From assembly GCA_024305405.1 (NCBI GenBank), contig JAKNDB010000088.1, positions 434,001-498,000 of the forward strand: a stretch of DNA of 64,000 nt, in the 5' to 3' direction. Positions 12,701 through 24,352 of this stretch are shown piece by piece. The notes below the pieces were generated by a model that did not search any database, was not told the DNA's origin, and saw only the letters and a list, made by a program, of their open reading frames with translations. The number at the start of each line of letters is the position of its first letter. The stretch's first letter is position 1. The stretch is from Dirofilaria immitis. Taxonomy: Eukaryota > Nematoda > Chromadorea > Rhabditida > Onchocercidae. Made by a program: the position numbers and the translations under genes.

Positions 12701-12701
12701 T

Positions 12702-12755
12702 GAATCTGAAAGCTCATATATGGTGTGCATTAACCATATATGAGCTTTCAGATTC
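12702..12755. repeat. Perfect inverted repeat, 23-bp arms
   Basis: Arms at 12702-12724 and 12733-12755 are exact reverse complements, separated by the 8-base loop GTGCATTA. The pairing stops at the next base on each side. It lies just before zinc-finger copy 2, about where a signal-peptide exon would be expected. Confidence 0.9.
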
Positions 12756-12944
12756 TCACATATCCATATTTCCTGCTGCGTCTAAACTATTTTTGAATTG
12801 TATTAATAACTAGATGGTGACGAAATGTCGCTGGTCAAAGATTCAACACTGATATTTGTAAATTCTACTCGTTGAGAATGTTCAAAAAATGTGGCAAAAA
12901 TAATTATCAAATCATATAATACAAATCATTCCCGACTGTTTCAG

Positions 12945-13262
12945 GTATTAAATGAAAACAATCAGTCATTAAAGCAAAATTCATTAGTCATTTGAAGCAG
13001 GAAAATGTCACAAAGCAATTTAATTTAGGTCAGACACACCAGAAATCTTCAAGTGATTAAGAAACGAGAAATATTGCTAGAACTGGAGTTAAAATAGAAC
13101 TGGAGTTAAAAATCCCAAAACCCAAAAGGAAAGGCAATTGAAGTGTGATATATGCAGTAAGAAATTTGAATTTCCAATCGAGCTGTAACGTCATATGGTA
13201 AAAGAGAAATGAAGAATTCAAGTGCGATAAATGCGGCAATCGATTTCGATAGAGTCTAGAAA
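12945..13262 (+). pseudogene. Secreted zinc-finger family, copy 2 (pseudogene)
   Basis: The segment after CTGTTTCAG is closely similar to exon 2 of copy 1 (VLNENNQS..., KQENVTKQFNLGQ). It has lost the frame through small indels and stops: a TAA after SSSD, a duplicated GAACTGGAGTTAAAA unit at 13080-13108, a TAA in the first finger and a TAG in the second (CDKCGNRFR). The intron preceding it (12775-12944) matches copies 1 and 3. I found no signal-peptide exon for this copy; a perfect hairpin (12702-12755) lies in the upstream interval. Confidence 0.7.
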
Positions 13263-13872
13263 ATAACCGCAAGATTCTCTGTGGTTTCTATTTCGAGATT
13301 TTTGCCAATTCAAGACATTTGTCGATGCATTTAACTATTTCATGCTTCGTCGGACTTAACCGAGCAGTAAGAATAAACTCATTATCCATCGAAAATTTAA
13401 TAACCGAATAGAAGATTAGGTTAATTTGTTCTTTTGCTTATTAAATAGGTTGAAAAAGTATTTATTAACTTCATCAAATTTTTACAAATTATAATGTTTT
13501 ATTTAAATTTTGCTGCTACAAAAATCCAAAATATGCAAATTATTCACAGCTAAATATAATGAAGCAATGGTTTCTGACCGAGAATTATGAAAAATTGGCT
13601 ATATTACATTTAAACTCTGATTTTTGGAATTGAAATTTTGCTAATCTGATTATTCAATCATAAACCATGCAGTTTATCGGACTTCATAAAAACTGTTTTT
13701 TCCTCAGTTATAATATTTTTATGTTGCTGGGCTGGTTGGTTGCCTTTTAAAAATTTGTAATTATATATTTTGAAGAATATTTATATAAATGTTTTCCAGA
13801 ATTCCATACTAAATTTCGGTCATTCATACAGCTATTCTTTATTGGCAGAAGTTATTCGCGAATTAGATCAGC

Positions 13873-15118
13873 ATGTTATTTTTCTATTATATTGCAATTA
13901 TTATCTTGCCATCATATATCGCACAAGCACCAGTAAGTAAAAAAGTCATTGTTCGCCGTATAGAAATTTAATGTCCATAATTTTTTGTTTAGAAATATTT
14001 TTATTTAGTTAAAAATAGAATTTTTTTATAGAAAGAAGCGAGAGTTAACACAGTTTTTACTGCTCTCTCAATTTCCCTTCGAAGCATCGATGTTTCGCAA
14101 AACGATCTGTAGCACTACGATACCACTGAAAATTTACACAGTCAATTTTCGAATGATTTTAGAGCAGCAGTTTATCATTATTTCCATTGCATTCACATTA
14201 TCATTTTCTTTCAAATCAGTAATATAAAATAGTTAAATTTATACCCTTTTCAAACCATTACTATGTCTAAATCTGTTTGTGAATTATATTAGTAACTAAA
14301 TAATGATGAAATGTCGTTAATCGAAGATCGCACGCTGATATCTTTGAATTCTATTTATTGAGGATGTCTAAAAGTTGCAAGAAAAATAATCATCAAATCA
14401 TATAAATCATTTCCTACTATTTCAGGCATCAAATAAAAACAATCAATTAATACAAGCAAATAACATATGTGATAAGCAATTGCAATATTCATCCGTTCTG
14501 CAAGCTCATAATACGACACATAAAAATAGAAAAAACTTGTATGCAATGCATGAGGGAACGAATATTTTCGTTCTCGTAGCCTTAAAAATCATATAATGAT
14601 AATTCATGAAAACGAAAGAAAATTCAAATGTATATGTGGTGAGCAATTCTCATATCAAAATACCCTGAATGCTCACAATAACATGCATACGAACAAAAAG
14701 AATTTCAATGCAACGTATGCGGTAAGAAATAACGGATATCAACGAAGCTTAAGAGTTCACATACAGACAAAACATGGGGACAAAAAGAATACAAATGCAA
14801 TATATGCGGCAAGAAATACATTTATACGCAAAGCTTGAAAGCTCATATACGAGTAATTCATGGGGACAAAAAGAATTCAAATTTAATGAATGCGGCAAAA
14901 TATTCGATCGAAATGATGATTTGAGAAGACACAAGAAGATAAAGCATAAAATTTTACCGAAAGCTTCTACAATGAACTGCTTGATGCTGACGATAAGCGA
15001 TGATATCTCTGCCTCCGATATAATGCGTACGGACGAAAAAGAATTCAAATGTGATGAATGCGGCAAAATATTCAGTCGAAATAATAATTTGAAAAGACAC
15101 AAGAAGACGATTGGTTGA
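13873..15118 (+). CDS. Secreted C2H2 zinc-finger protein, copy 3 (frame-broken)
   Basis: Exon 1 (13873-13932) encodes MLFFYYIAIIILPSYIAQAP, a signal peptide, then GTAAGT. Exon 2 begins at 14426 after TTTCAG in the same phase (ASNKNNQLIQAN...). About seven finger units follow to the TGA at 15118, among them CNICGKKYIYTQSLKAHIRV-IH, a degenerate NECGKIFDRNDDLRRHKKIK-H and CDECGKIFSRNNNLKRHKKT. Inter-finger linkers of GDKKE(F/Y)KC type break frame by -1 near 14540, 14697, 14781 and 14870, at runs of five or six A. The last linker (GACGAAAAAGAATTC, about 15039) is intact. One finger has lost a residue between its cysteines (KCIC), and one lies partly out of frame and returns after an extra A near 14727. 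Either a degenerate gene or a real one with sequencing indels. Confidence 0.55.
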
Positions 15119-15129
15119 ATGTCAATAGC

Positions 15130-15930
15130 GATTGATGGAAATTGAATGAAAAATTTTGAATGATAGTAGAATAGAATTACATGTTTCATTTCATATTTCC
15201 TATGTTATTTTGTTCTGTTATGATAGAATTCATTTCATTCGTCATTTTCACTGCAATTCAAAATTGTATATGTAAATTTTTTCTCATATTTCTTGTTTTC
15301 TTTCATATTGAAAATTAGTTTTGAGTGATTTGCAATATCTAATTAATCCAGATGATAAGAAAAATCTTTATTTTTGAATTTAAAATTTCTGCTATGTTTC
15401 AATTTATCAGCTGTTATGTGATATATGAAATATTATGACAGAATTAATAAATTAAATTGTTTCGTATAATACATGAGAGATGAGATTCCAATAGCTCTCC
15501 GATATGCGAGTGATAGTAATCTGATAGCGACATGATACTCAGAATCGAAGTAATTTGGAGATACATTATGACTGAGCTTAAGAACTGATTCGGTTTAAAT
15601 TAGGATGATAAGAGTTGATATATCATCTAGTTATCAATTATTAGAGAAAATAATATTATCAATAGGAGTATATTGAAAATATTCACAATCTCTCTTTTAC
15701 TAAAAAATGTAGTCAATTCACTATGGTACTAATAATTTTTGATATCAGTTAAATAGGAAAGATTTTAATAACAATTAATATTTAGATAGAAATGAAGGAT
15801 TATTTCAGTAAGCCTTTTTCAAATTTTGCAACTTAATATAGTAATATAAAAATAGAAATTATAATGTTATAATTATTGGACTAGCATTTTTTTAATCATG
15901 AAAAAGAACTTAGGAAATTCGATTAGTCAT
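15130..15930. other. Spacer after zinc-finger copy 3
   Basis: A+T-rich, with no supported gene. 15479-15567 is somewhat richer in G+C, but I found no match for it elsewhere in the window. Confidence 0.4.
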
Positions 15931-15933
15931 AGA

Positions 15934-16200
15934 TATCCATCGACGAGGCTAGTTTATAATTTATTTAATCTCTTATTTTTTTCTTGAATTATGCTATCAT
16001 CATTAAATTTGTCTTAATGATAACTTTGAAATTGTGTAATTGATTTTAATCACTGCGTTCGTTGATGTATTATGTTATCGTAATAAAGATTTAATAACCC
16101 AAGTTTGAGGTTTTTCAAAGTTCGAGAAACAAGAAATTGAAGAAATCTGTGTGAACTGAGGAGAAAAGAGTTACCTAGGTCAAGTTTGTCACGATTAGGA
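15934..16200 (+). repeat. Dispersed repeat, copy 1 (inverted relative to 32.8 kb)
   Basis: This is the approximate reverse complement of 32822-33072. Shared landmarks are ATCCATCGACGAGGCT, TCTTATTTTTTTCTTG, TGCGTTCGTTGATGTATTAT, AACCCAAGTTTGAGGTTTTT and ACCTAGGTCAAGTTTGTCAC. Divergence is modest. No coding capacity is seen. Confidence 0.85.
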
Positions 16201-16660
16201 AGAAATAATTGTAATTGATAAGTGTCAAGATTAGAAAGAAATCATTGATAATTGTGCTAGAGATGTATTAATTTGAAGGTCAAGATGATGTAAATAGATT
16301 CATATAATAATTATGTTTATTCATCTCCAAATAAAGGCAGTGATCTTGTAACTGATCTCTGAATTGCGCAAAGGATGCTGAGCATCAAAATCATTTTCGA
16401 AAGATGTACTCCACTAGACTCTTCATTGGATAATATCCGAGTGTCATATTGGGTGTCTTACCGAAATCTTAATCGTTGAGTTCGTTGTCGTGTTAGAAAA
16501 ACTTGTCATATTAGGAATTTAATTACTGAAGTTGGAGATTGATGTATTTGAACTTTATCTCTGGTAAAGTTTTGGAGCTTAAATGGAAATAAAGAATTTG
16601 CAATTCTTTGTATCACGTAATGCAGGAGAATAAAGAATATCATGTTTACAAATTGTCATT
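16187..16660. repeat. Repeat-derived region
   Basis: It follows the dispersed repeat. 16187-16257 holds two imperfect units of about 36 bases beginning TGTCAMGATTAGRAAGAAAT. 16465-16540 weakly repeats the GTTCGTTG-TGTATTA block of 16050-16100. It may be part of the same old element. Confidence 0.45.
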
Positions 16661-17573
16661 TTTTTTTTCAATTCTTGTTATTTTTTATATTTACTGAAAA
16701 ATTTTGCATTCCTCAATAATTCTCTATGTTTTTCTTTATCTATTATTAGCATATTGATTCGTTTCATAATTTAATAATTTAATTTCAATTCCTAAGTCGC
16801 TTCAGTAAATTTAACTGATTCAGTAAAATTTAATTTTGCAATTATTAAATGATGATATGCATAGGAGATGAGACATAAATTAGCAATAAAAGATTGCTGA
16901 TTTTAATTTATATAGTGAAAATATTTCAAAAATAATATTCATCCCATCAATTTTATAAAATTTTATAGTAATTTTTTCTTTGAATATGAACTTTTTCTTT
17001 GAGTAAGAACTTTTCGAATAATAAAAAATTGAAGGATTAAACTTCGAAAATGCAATTTGCAATTCAAATAAATGAATTAGTCTTTTAAAAAGATTTATAT
17101 TATTGCTAATATTTTCTGCAAAATTCAATTTCTAAACTTTTATTATTGACGTTTTCTTTTTCGGACTCAAAAAAATAAAACTTTCTTAAATTATTTTCTC
17201 TGAAATTGAAATTTTTTTTTATTGATTCATTATTTTACATCCCTCATGTTCTGAAAAATCTACTGCCATTTTTTTGAAAAACAAACGCTTTTCCGGAATA
17301 CGATCATAGAAGGAAAAAAAAGGTCGAAGAATTTTGAATTTCTCTCTTTGTTTTCTGGAAAAAGCTAATTTTATTTAAATACAAAGAAAAATTATAGAGT
17401 TATTGTTTATATGCCACAATAAAATAATTATATATGATATAAGATGACATTTACTTCTGCAAGGGAGCAAGAGAAAGAAAATTATTTTCATATCTTTACT
17501 TCCAGGAAATTTCGGATAATCTCATTTTACAGAGGAAAAAAAGATTAAAATATATAAAAAGTTTCTTTTATAT
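16661..17573. other. Downstream of neurensin-like gene
   Basis: A+T-rich with homopolymer runs. No supported gene; 3' flank of the minus-strand gene ending at 17574. Confidence 0.5.
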
Positions 17574-20500
17574 TCATTGTGTCACTGCATCACCCAACAA
17601 GAGATCATCCGCATTAGGTTGCTTTGATGAATTGTCACCGATATTTTCACCAACTTTACCTTCAGCTGGTTGCACTTTTGCAATTTCTTTCAATACTGGC
17701 ACCGGACATCTGAAATTCATTTTCCATTCTTTTTTCAAGTACTGGAGTTTATTAAAAAGAGTAAATTTTAATATTAAAACCTCAAAACCGAAAAACTCAA
17801 TATATGGCATAAAATTCTAGTAATTTCACTTTTGTATTTTTATTAGATTAAGAGTAATATTTAATTCACTTTTGTAGTACTTCATTTTCATTTCTTGCAA
17901 AATTGAGTATTTGAATAAATTTTTGAAAATTCAAGAAAAAATTAATTTAAAAACGATATAACAAAGAGTATATAAAAGAAGGGAAAATTTTTATTGAAAA
18001 AATGTCTAAAATGCTATAAGAAAACATACGAATCAGGGGTAATTTTGTCATGCTTCTCACTCGGATGACGTATCATTTCATTTTTACCAGAAGTTGCGGG
18101 ATAAAGACGTATCGGTGGTTCATTTGGTGTACTATCTTCACTCATAAATGCTGCTAAACGCTTACTTTTGAATGAACCTACCAATGTTGGCGTTAACAAA
18201 CTTAATGCCAGTATTACCGCACCAGTAGCAAACATACATAAACCTAAAAATTTAATTTTATAATTAATAAATATTTTTAATAAAATGATTTTTTTGAAAA
18301 CTTATTTTTCATTAGTAATCAAATTTAAGTTTAAATTGAGGAAGAAAAAACTTTTTTTCGCTAAAATTTGTTTAAATTTCTATTAAATAGAAAAAATATG
18401 AGATTTCAATAAATTATAAATATTAAAATTAAACTTAAAATGCTAAATGAGAATTGCATGTAGAATATGAAATCTAAATGAAATTATTTCAAAAATACAA
18501 ATAAATTATAAATTTTTAGAACTTTTCCAATTCATATAATTCGAAAATAATAAAAAGTTAGACTTGGTATTCGTTTTTTGAAATATTTAAAATGAAACAT
18601 CGATTAAATAAACTATTGTTTATTTCTGAAGTATTATAATGGAAAAGTTTACCAAAATTTTATTTAGAATCTCAAGCTCCACAATAGACCTATCTATTTT
18701 TACAACTCTGGCATCAGCTATAGTATGTTTTGATAAATTTATTGAATCTTCATAAAAATGTTATAAATCATTGATTTGCAAAAATATATCAAAAAATAAT
18801 TTATAATATACTAATCAAATGAATTAAATAAGTTATTATGTTAACCATTTATTTCTTAACTTGTTTGAATAGCTGAAGCGCATTTTCTAATTAACTGAAT
18901 TGAATTTTTGAATTTAATGGAAGTTTTTTTAAATTTAAGATGACAGCTAATAGATATAATAATTTGTATGAGCTAATAGATACAATAATTTGTATGCATA
19001 AAAATTGAAAAGTGAACTGTGGAAAATTTTTGAAAATAATTCGATTTATCGAAAGAAGAGAAGAGACGACGAAAATGAATTAAACATCTAACCAAACATT
19101 TTCCAACGACGCATCGGATCTTTCAATATTTCATTAAGTTTTTCTGGTGGAACATAAAAGCTCCCATCGTCATCCGGAAATTTTATAAATAATCAATCAT
19201 AATTAATTATTAAATATTTTGCTAAATTAGCAGTTTTAGGGTAATATGGTAATTTTAAAATAGCAGAGAAGATTTGAAATAATTATATTACATTTAGAGA
19301 ACTTGAAAAATAATTAATTTGATTAGTATTTTTTATCGTTTGATAAAAATAGAAATTATCGAATTATTTTTTTCAAATCATTTTTTTTTTCGCAAAAACT
19401 AAAATATCTGGTACAATCTTTTCTGATCATGGCGTTGTAATTATCAGTTAACGTTATCCATCAGCTATTGATGCTATCTTTAAAAATGTCATCATTATTA
19501 TCAGACGATCCTATAAAAGCACAAAAAGAAGGAAAGTTAAAATTTATAGCAATTCGTTAATATCAAATAACAATAGATGGAAAACTTTGGAACCAATTTG
19601 TAAACTTTTTTCAAATTATTTTCGGCTACTAGTTATAAATTGAAATAAATCTAAATTTCTATATAAAATTTTCTTTAATTTAATTTCAAAGAAAAAGAAT
19701 TTATTACTTGATAGATAGCAATTCGAGCAATCGACTCTTCAACTCCTTCATGAGGCCAAGTATATCCGATAACAATAGCGATCGCTCCGCTGATTAAGAG
19801 AATTAGGCCAACAACGGTCAATACACGACAAAGCCAAAGTCCTGTTCGTTGTGCTGGTGGTGGTGGTAAAAGATACCTTAATAAAAATTTTAAAACTTTT
19901 TATATTTAACTTTAAGAAGTGACAATTTAAAATGAAAAATATTTTATGTTTAATTTTTATAAAACGATTAATATTACTTTTTTTTAATCTAAAAAGTATA
20001 ATTAATACCTAAAAATATTATGCAATTGTTTTTACAAAATTTTACATAAACATTGTAAAATTTTGTGAAATTTTTTTATTACATATATACTGCGGTTAAA
20101 AATTTTATGACCAATCAGTAATTCGATCATACATTGTATTCCATCAAAAAAAAATATATTTTCTGTATTCTCATTTATTATTGTTAAAACTTTCTAAAAA
20201 TTTGAAATATGGTTAAGATTTTTTTATTAAATAATTAATATGACTAGATTTGTTCTTTGATCATGTAATTAATGCTTAATAATTAATGTAATTTCATTCG
20301 AATGAATAATTATAATATCTAATCATTTAAAGCTATTCAATTCCTCTCTTTACATTTACTAAATTTTACTTGTTGAAAAATATTATTAAATGAGTAAAAA
20401 GTTTAGTCGATTGATCGATATATATTTGTTATAAATGTTTACTAAAGAAAAGAAATAAATTCATTTCTAATTGTAGCAGCAACTTTATTGAACCACTAAA

Positions 20501-21052
20501 ATAAATAATTCTATCACTTTTTTTTCACTAATATTTAGCATACTGTATATAATATTTTTGTCTTTTCCAATTGATGATTCTATAAAAATATTTCCGATAA
20601 TAATTCTATGATATCAATCAGCGCATTGATGGTTCTATAAAGATGTTCGAGCAAATGCTATGATAATAATTAAACGTATATACCAGGCTCCAGCAGATTC
20701 AATATCTTCAGCAGCTGGTGATTGATAAAATTGATGAAGATATGATTTTATTCCAAAGCCTGCTGTTTGTGCTGTTACGCCATCGAGTAACGCTGTCGGT
20801 TTTGAAGTGCCTAAAATTAAAAACAATATTTATTTCATTTTGATTAAAGTAATTTTTATTCATTTCAAATTATCTTTTGAAATATTTTAGTTTTTTTTTA
20901 ACATTTTATGATAATTTATTCATCATTGTTGTTGATTTCATGATATTTCCTTATCATTTCTATATGACCATTTATTTTTTTTTAAATTTTAATTCATTCT
21001 GTAAAACAATTTTTGTTGAAAAACAATTGTTAAAATTACCAGTATCAGACAT
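17574..21052 (-). CDS. Neurensin-like vesicle membrane protein
   Basis: Six coding exons: 21052-21040 (ATG, MSDT), 20810-20684, 19876-19708, 19174-19093, 18243-18030 and 17709-17574 (TGA). They sum to 741 bases, 246 residues. The N-terminal FGIKSYLHQFYQS closely resembles the YGVRSYLHQFYE of vertebrate neurensins. A membrane segment near VVGLILLISGAIAIVIGY and a second near MFATGAVILALSLLTPTLVG match the two-transmembrane neurensin plan. The C-terminal tail is charged. Neurensins are small-vesicle proteins of neurons, so a neuronal trafficking role is inferred. All junction phases agree. However, exon 4 (DDDGSFYVPPEKLNEILKDP) is preceded by TTTCCG rather than an AG acceptor; one missing A (TTTCCAG) would repair it. 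The identification is firm for the N-terminal motif and topology. Confidence 0.8.
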
Positions 21053-23699
21053 ATCATCTTTTTACTGGCCAACCCACGACCAAATATGGTCATTGCAGGC
21101 TAACTTTTATTACTTTAGCCGATATTAATCGTAGACCTATAAATTGAATAATAATTGATTAATTAAGTAATTGCTTACACATTTGCTATATTTATAGAAC
21201 AAAAAAAAATAATAATAATAATGAAAATTGATATCCATAAGAAATTAATTTCTGTTCGTAATATTATTATATAACAATAATTAATTTGAGAAATTAAAAT
21301 TGAACTAAAAGATACTCAACAATTGCATATCTCGAAATGATAAAATATAAAAAAATACAAAAATTATACAAGCAATAAAAGATTGTATATGTTTGTAAAC
21401 AGCTATGCAACAATAGCAATCAAAAAAAAAAAAAACGAAAAATTGTGCAAAATTTTTTTTTGAATAATATAAATTATTGTAAAATTACGATAATAATTTC
21501 GTTAATTAATTGGCAAAAATATAGTGCAAAATATACTCAGAAATTTTCCGATTAAATTTTGCGAATATCAATCGATTCATTTACGAAAAGATCTAACTTT
21601 AAGAAATTTTCATAAAGTGTTGCTTCAGAAAGACCAAAAGCTAACAAATGTAGTCGAAAGATTTTATTTTATCATAGCAGCATAATTTGACTGTAATAAT
21701 AAGAAGATAATATGAAAAAGCAATATTTAATAAATTATCGTACTTTTTGACAAGTTTTAAAAGATATTAAAAAAATGTTTTGATGATTAGAAAGTAAGAG
21801 TTAAAAAAATTATGAAAAAAAAAAGAAAATGATGAAATTTAATGAGTGATAAATAGACGATAAAATCTTAATCAGTACGATATCTTGCTGTAACTTTTAT
21901 TGATTACTTTTCAAATATCTTTTTTAATTAAATTCCTACTCCTCTTTAACTTTATGAATAAAGTCTTTATTTTCAATTGCTTATAAATAATAGAATTTAG
22001 GAAGGAAAAATTTGAAATGGAAATTGTAATGAAAATGAGATACATAACAAAATCGGGAACTTATTATTAACTTATGATAACGAAATGCTAAAAAAAAATA
22101 ATGGCCAAGTAGTTGAGCTTGAAAGAGGAAAGGCCTATGTTTAGAGAGAGACACTTTGCGTATCATCGTTTAACAAACATGTGCACACTGCGCAGTTATC
22201 GATTCTTCCTCATCAGAAAGGCTTTTGGATAGAAAGAGAGGCATAGTTGCTAGGCTCAATAATCTCTTATATATCTAGGCATTATTGAAGCGTATGGCTT
22301 TCAGGCGATATATAAGAATAAGCAAACATAAACTGTTTCATTCAATATATCCATATCATGCTAATTTTGTAAGAAAAATTAATTTCAATTATGAAAAAAA
22401 AAATAAAATAAAATTTATAAAAAATAAAACTTTTGAATGTATTTACTAATTCCGTAAATATTTCGAAAATTCTCGATTTCGTAATTATTTCGAAAAATTC
22501 CCAAATATTTCTCATGAATAACTTTTTTACTGCTAAATGAATAAATGAATTTATTAAAATTTATTCTAATAATCAAAAATTAATAGCAAGCTAAATCTGA
22601 ATATGAAATGATGAAATTTATTAAAAAAAATTTTTAATAAATAAAACTATTTGAAGTCAGAAATAATGGTATATATTCAAGTTTTTGCAAATTAAATTTT
22701 TCTTTTCTTTTTCCTTCTCTAATTATAAGTAAAAGTAATTACGACAAATTTTGGTAAAAAAAAAAAAAGAAAGTTATCATTTTGATTTCCACTTATTTTT
22801 CATTGTTTTGATTTTAAAAATAATTAAAAAAATTATTATAAAATTATACTGTAGAATACGTAAAGCTTTTTTTTCTATGTTGATTTTTAGTTGCTAGCAA
22901 TTTAGCAAATTCTATAAAGCATTGCATAATTTTATTAAAATTTTTAAATGCCAATTAAAATTATAAAAATTGATCAATTTCTCTATTCCTTTGTCAATAA
23001 TATAAGTCAACACGAACAGTATACACGAAAAAGGACATGATAATTTAATTGGAAAGATAAATATTTTCTCAAATGATACGTTGCTTCTAATACTAAGGAA
23101 AAATTATTTTAGCATAAAAGCATTAAATATATTTTACTATCGTTATCTATAGCTATAATACTTATGCGATGAGTAGGCCTATAAAAATGATCATATTATC
23201 GTAGTAAGAGTAAAAATTATTGTTTTGCAATTGTTTGCAATTAGTTTAAACTTTTAATTTAAAATATTATTTTAAGATATTAGTGATAATAGATTTATTG
23301 TTTGATTATTTTATTCAACATCTAGAAAAAAATAATGTAACCAAAATTTGTCCTATCATAATGATGATACTACTATAAATATTAATTTCAGCTAAAAGGC
23401 ATTATTTAATTTAATTGTAGGTTTTTTCTTGCTTTCGTTGCTGATGAAGATAATGAAAGGATATATAGATAAATGTGTATGTAGAGGATGAAATTAAGTT
23501 TTGGAGAAATATATGTATGACTATAACTAGAGCAAATTATTTTATAAATAAATATGAATATACTTGCATAAACATAAACAATAAATAAATACAATTATTT
23601 AAATAAAGTTATATAATATGATATGAAATATAGTTATTTTTCAAAAAATATGATAATGAAATATAGTTATTTTTCAAATATAATATCTTTTATGTTATA

Positions 23700-24100
23700 T
23701 AAAACGTCATCACTTATGATGTTTCAAAACATACGATAATTGTATTAAAGAAACATACAGTAATCGTATTAATAAGTAAATGTTATAGTAATTTCAAATA
23801 TTACAATAATATATTATGATAGTACATAAAATTTTACTGCAGAAATGTAATAAGCAAAATATTACGTGATGTTTGAAACAGCACCGTAATAAACAAGTGC
23901 TACAGTAAAATACACCAAGTGTTATAGTGACAAGCAAATACTACGGTAGTACACAAAATATTGCAGTGGGTAATAATGCATAATATTATATCTATTTTGT
24001 TATTTGCCTGTTATTCTCTTCCAATGTTAAGATAACCAAAATATTACTGTAACAAATAAACATTACCATAACGTGCTGGGCATTTCTGTAGTAAGTGGAT
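23700..24100. repeat. Degenerate short-unit repeat array
   Basis: Many variants of a unit of about 20-30 bases built from AAATATTACAGTA and RTACACAA/RTAAGCAA alternate irregularly. Examples are near 23750, 23870, 23905, 23935, 23965 and 24045. Confidence 0.6.
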
Positions 24101-24329
24101 ATTACAATAATATGAAGATATAATAAAAGAAGATTTGATAAAAAATAAAAATATACAAACTAATGGACCAGAAATCAGGATAACTTGTAAAATAACCATG
24201 CTAAGATACATTTTAAATACGTCAATAAAACTTATGCTAACGACGTCAGAAATGAAATTTGAGCGAGAGCAGAAAACTAATGTAATTACTAATTTAGCAA
24301 TTTAGAGCGAATCATGAGAAAGATATAAT

Positions 24330-24352
24330 TTTATATATATATATATATATAT
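24330..24352. repeat. (TA)n microsatellite
   Basis: Run of TA dinucleotides. Confidence 0.85.

Noticed and set aside
14535..14545. A AAA AAC heptamer in the correct frame at a -1 break in zinc-finger copy 3, resembling a programmed frameshift site.
   Set aside because: The other linkers read C AAA AAG or G AAA AAT, which do not fit the X XXY YYZ rule, and the same single-base losses occur in unrelated genes. Homopolymer error or decay is simpler.
14749..15189. 146-aa minus-strand frame antisense to zinc-finger copy 3 (also 10713-11075 and 11057-11326).
   Set aside because: Shadow frames of the finger repeats; the sense strand explains them.
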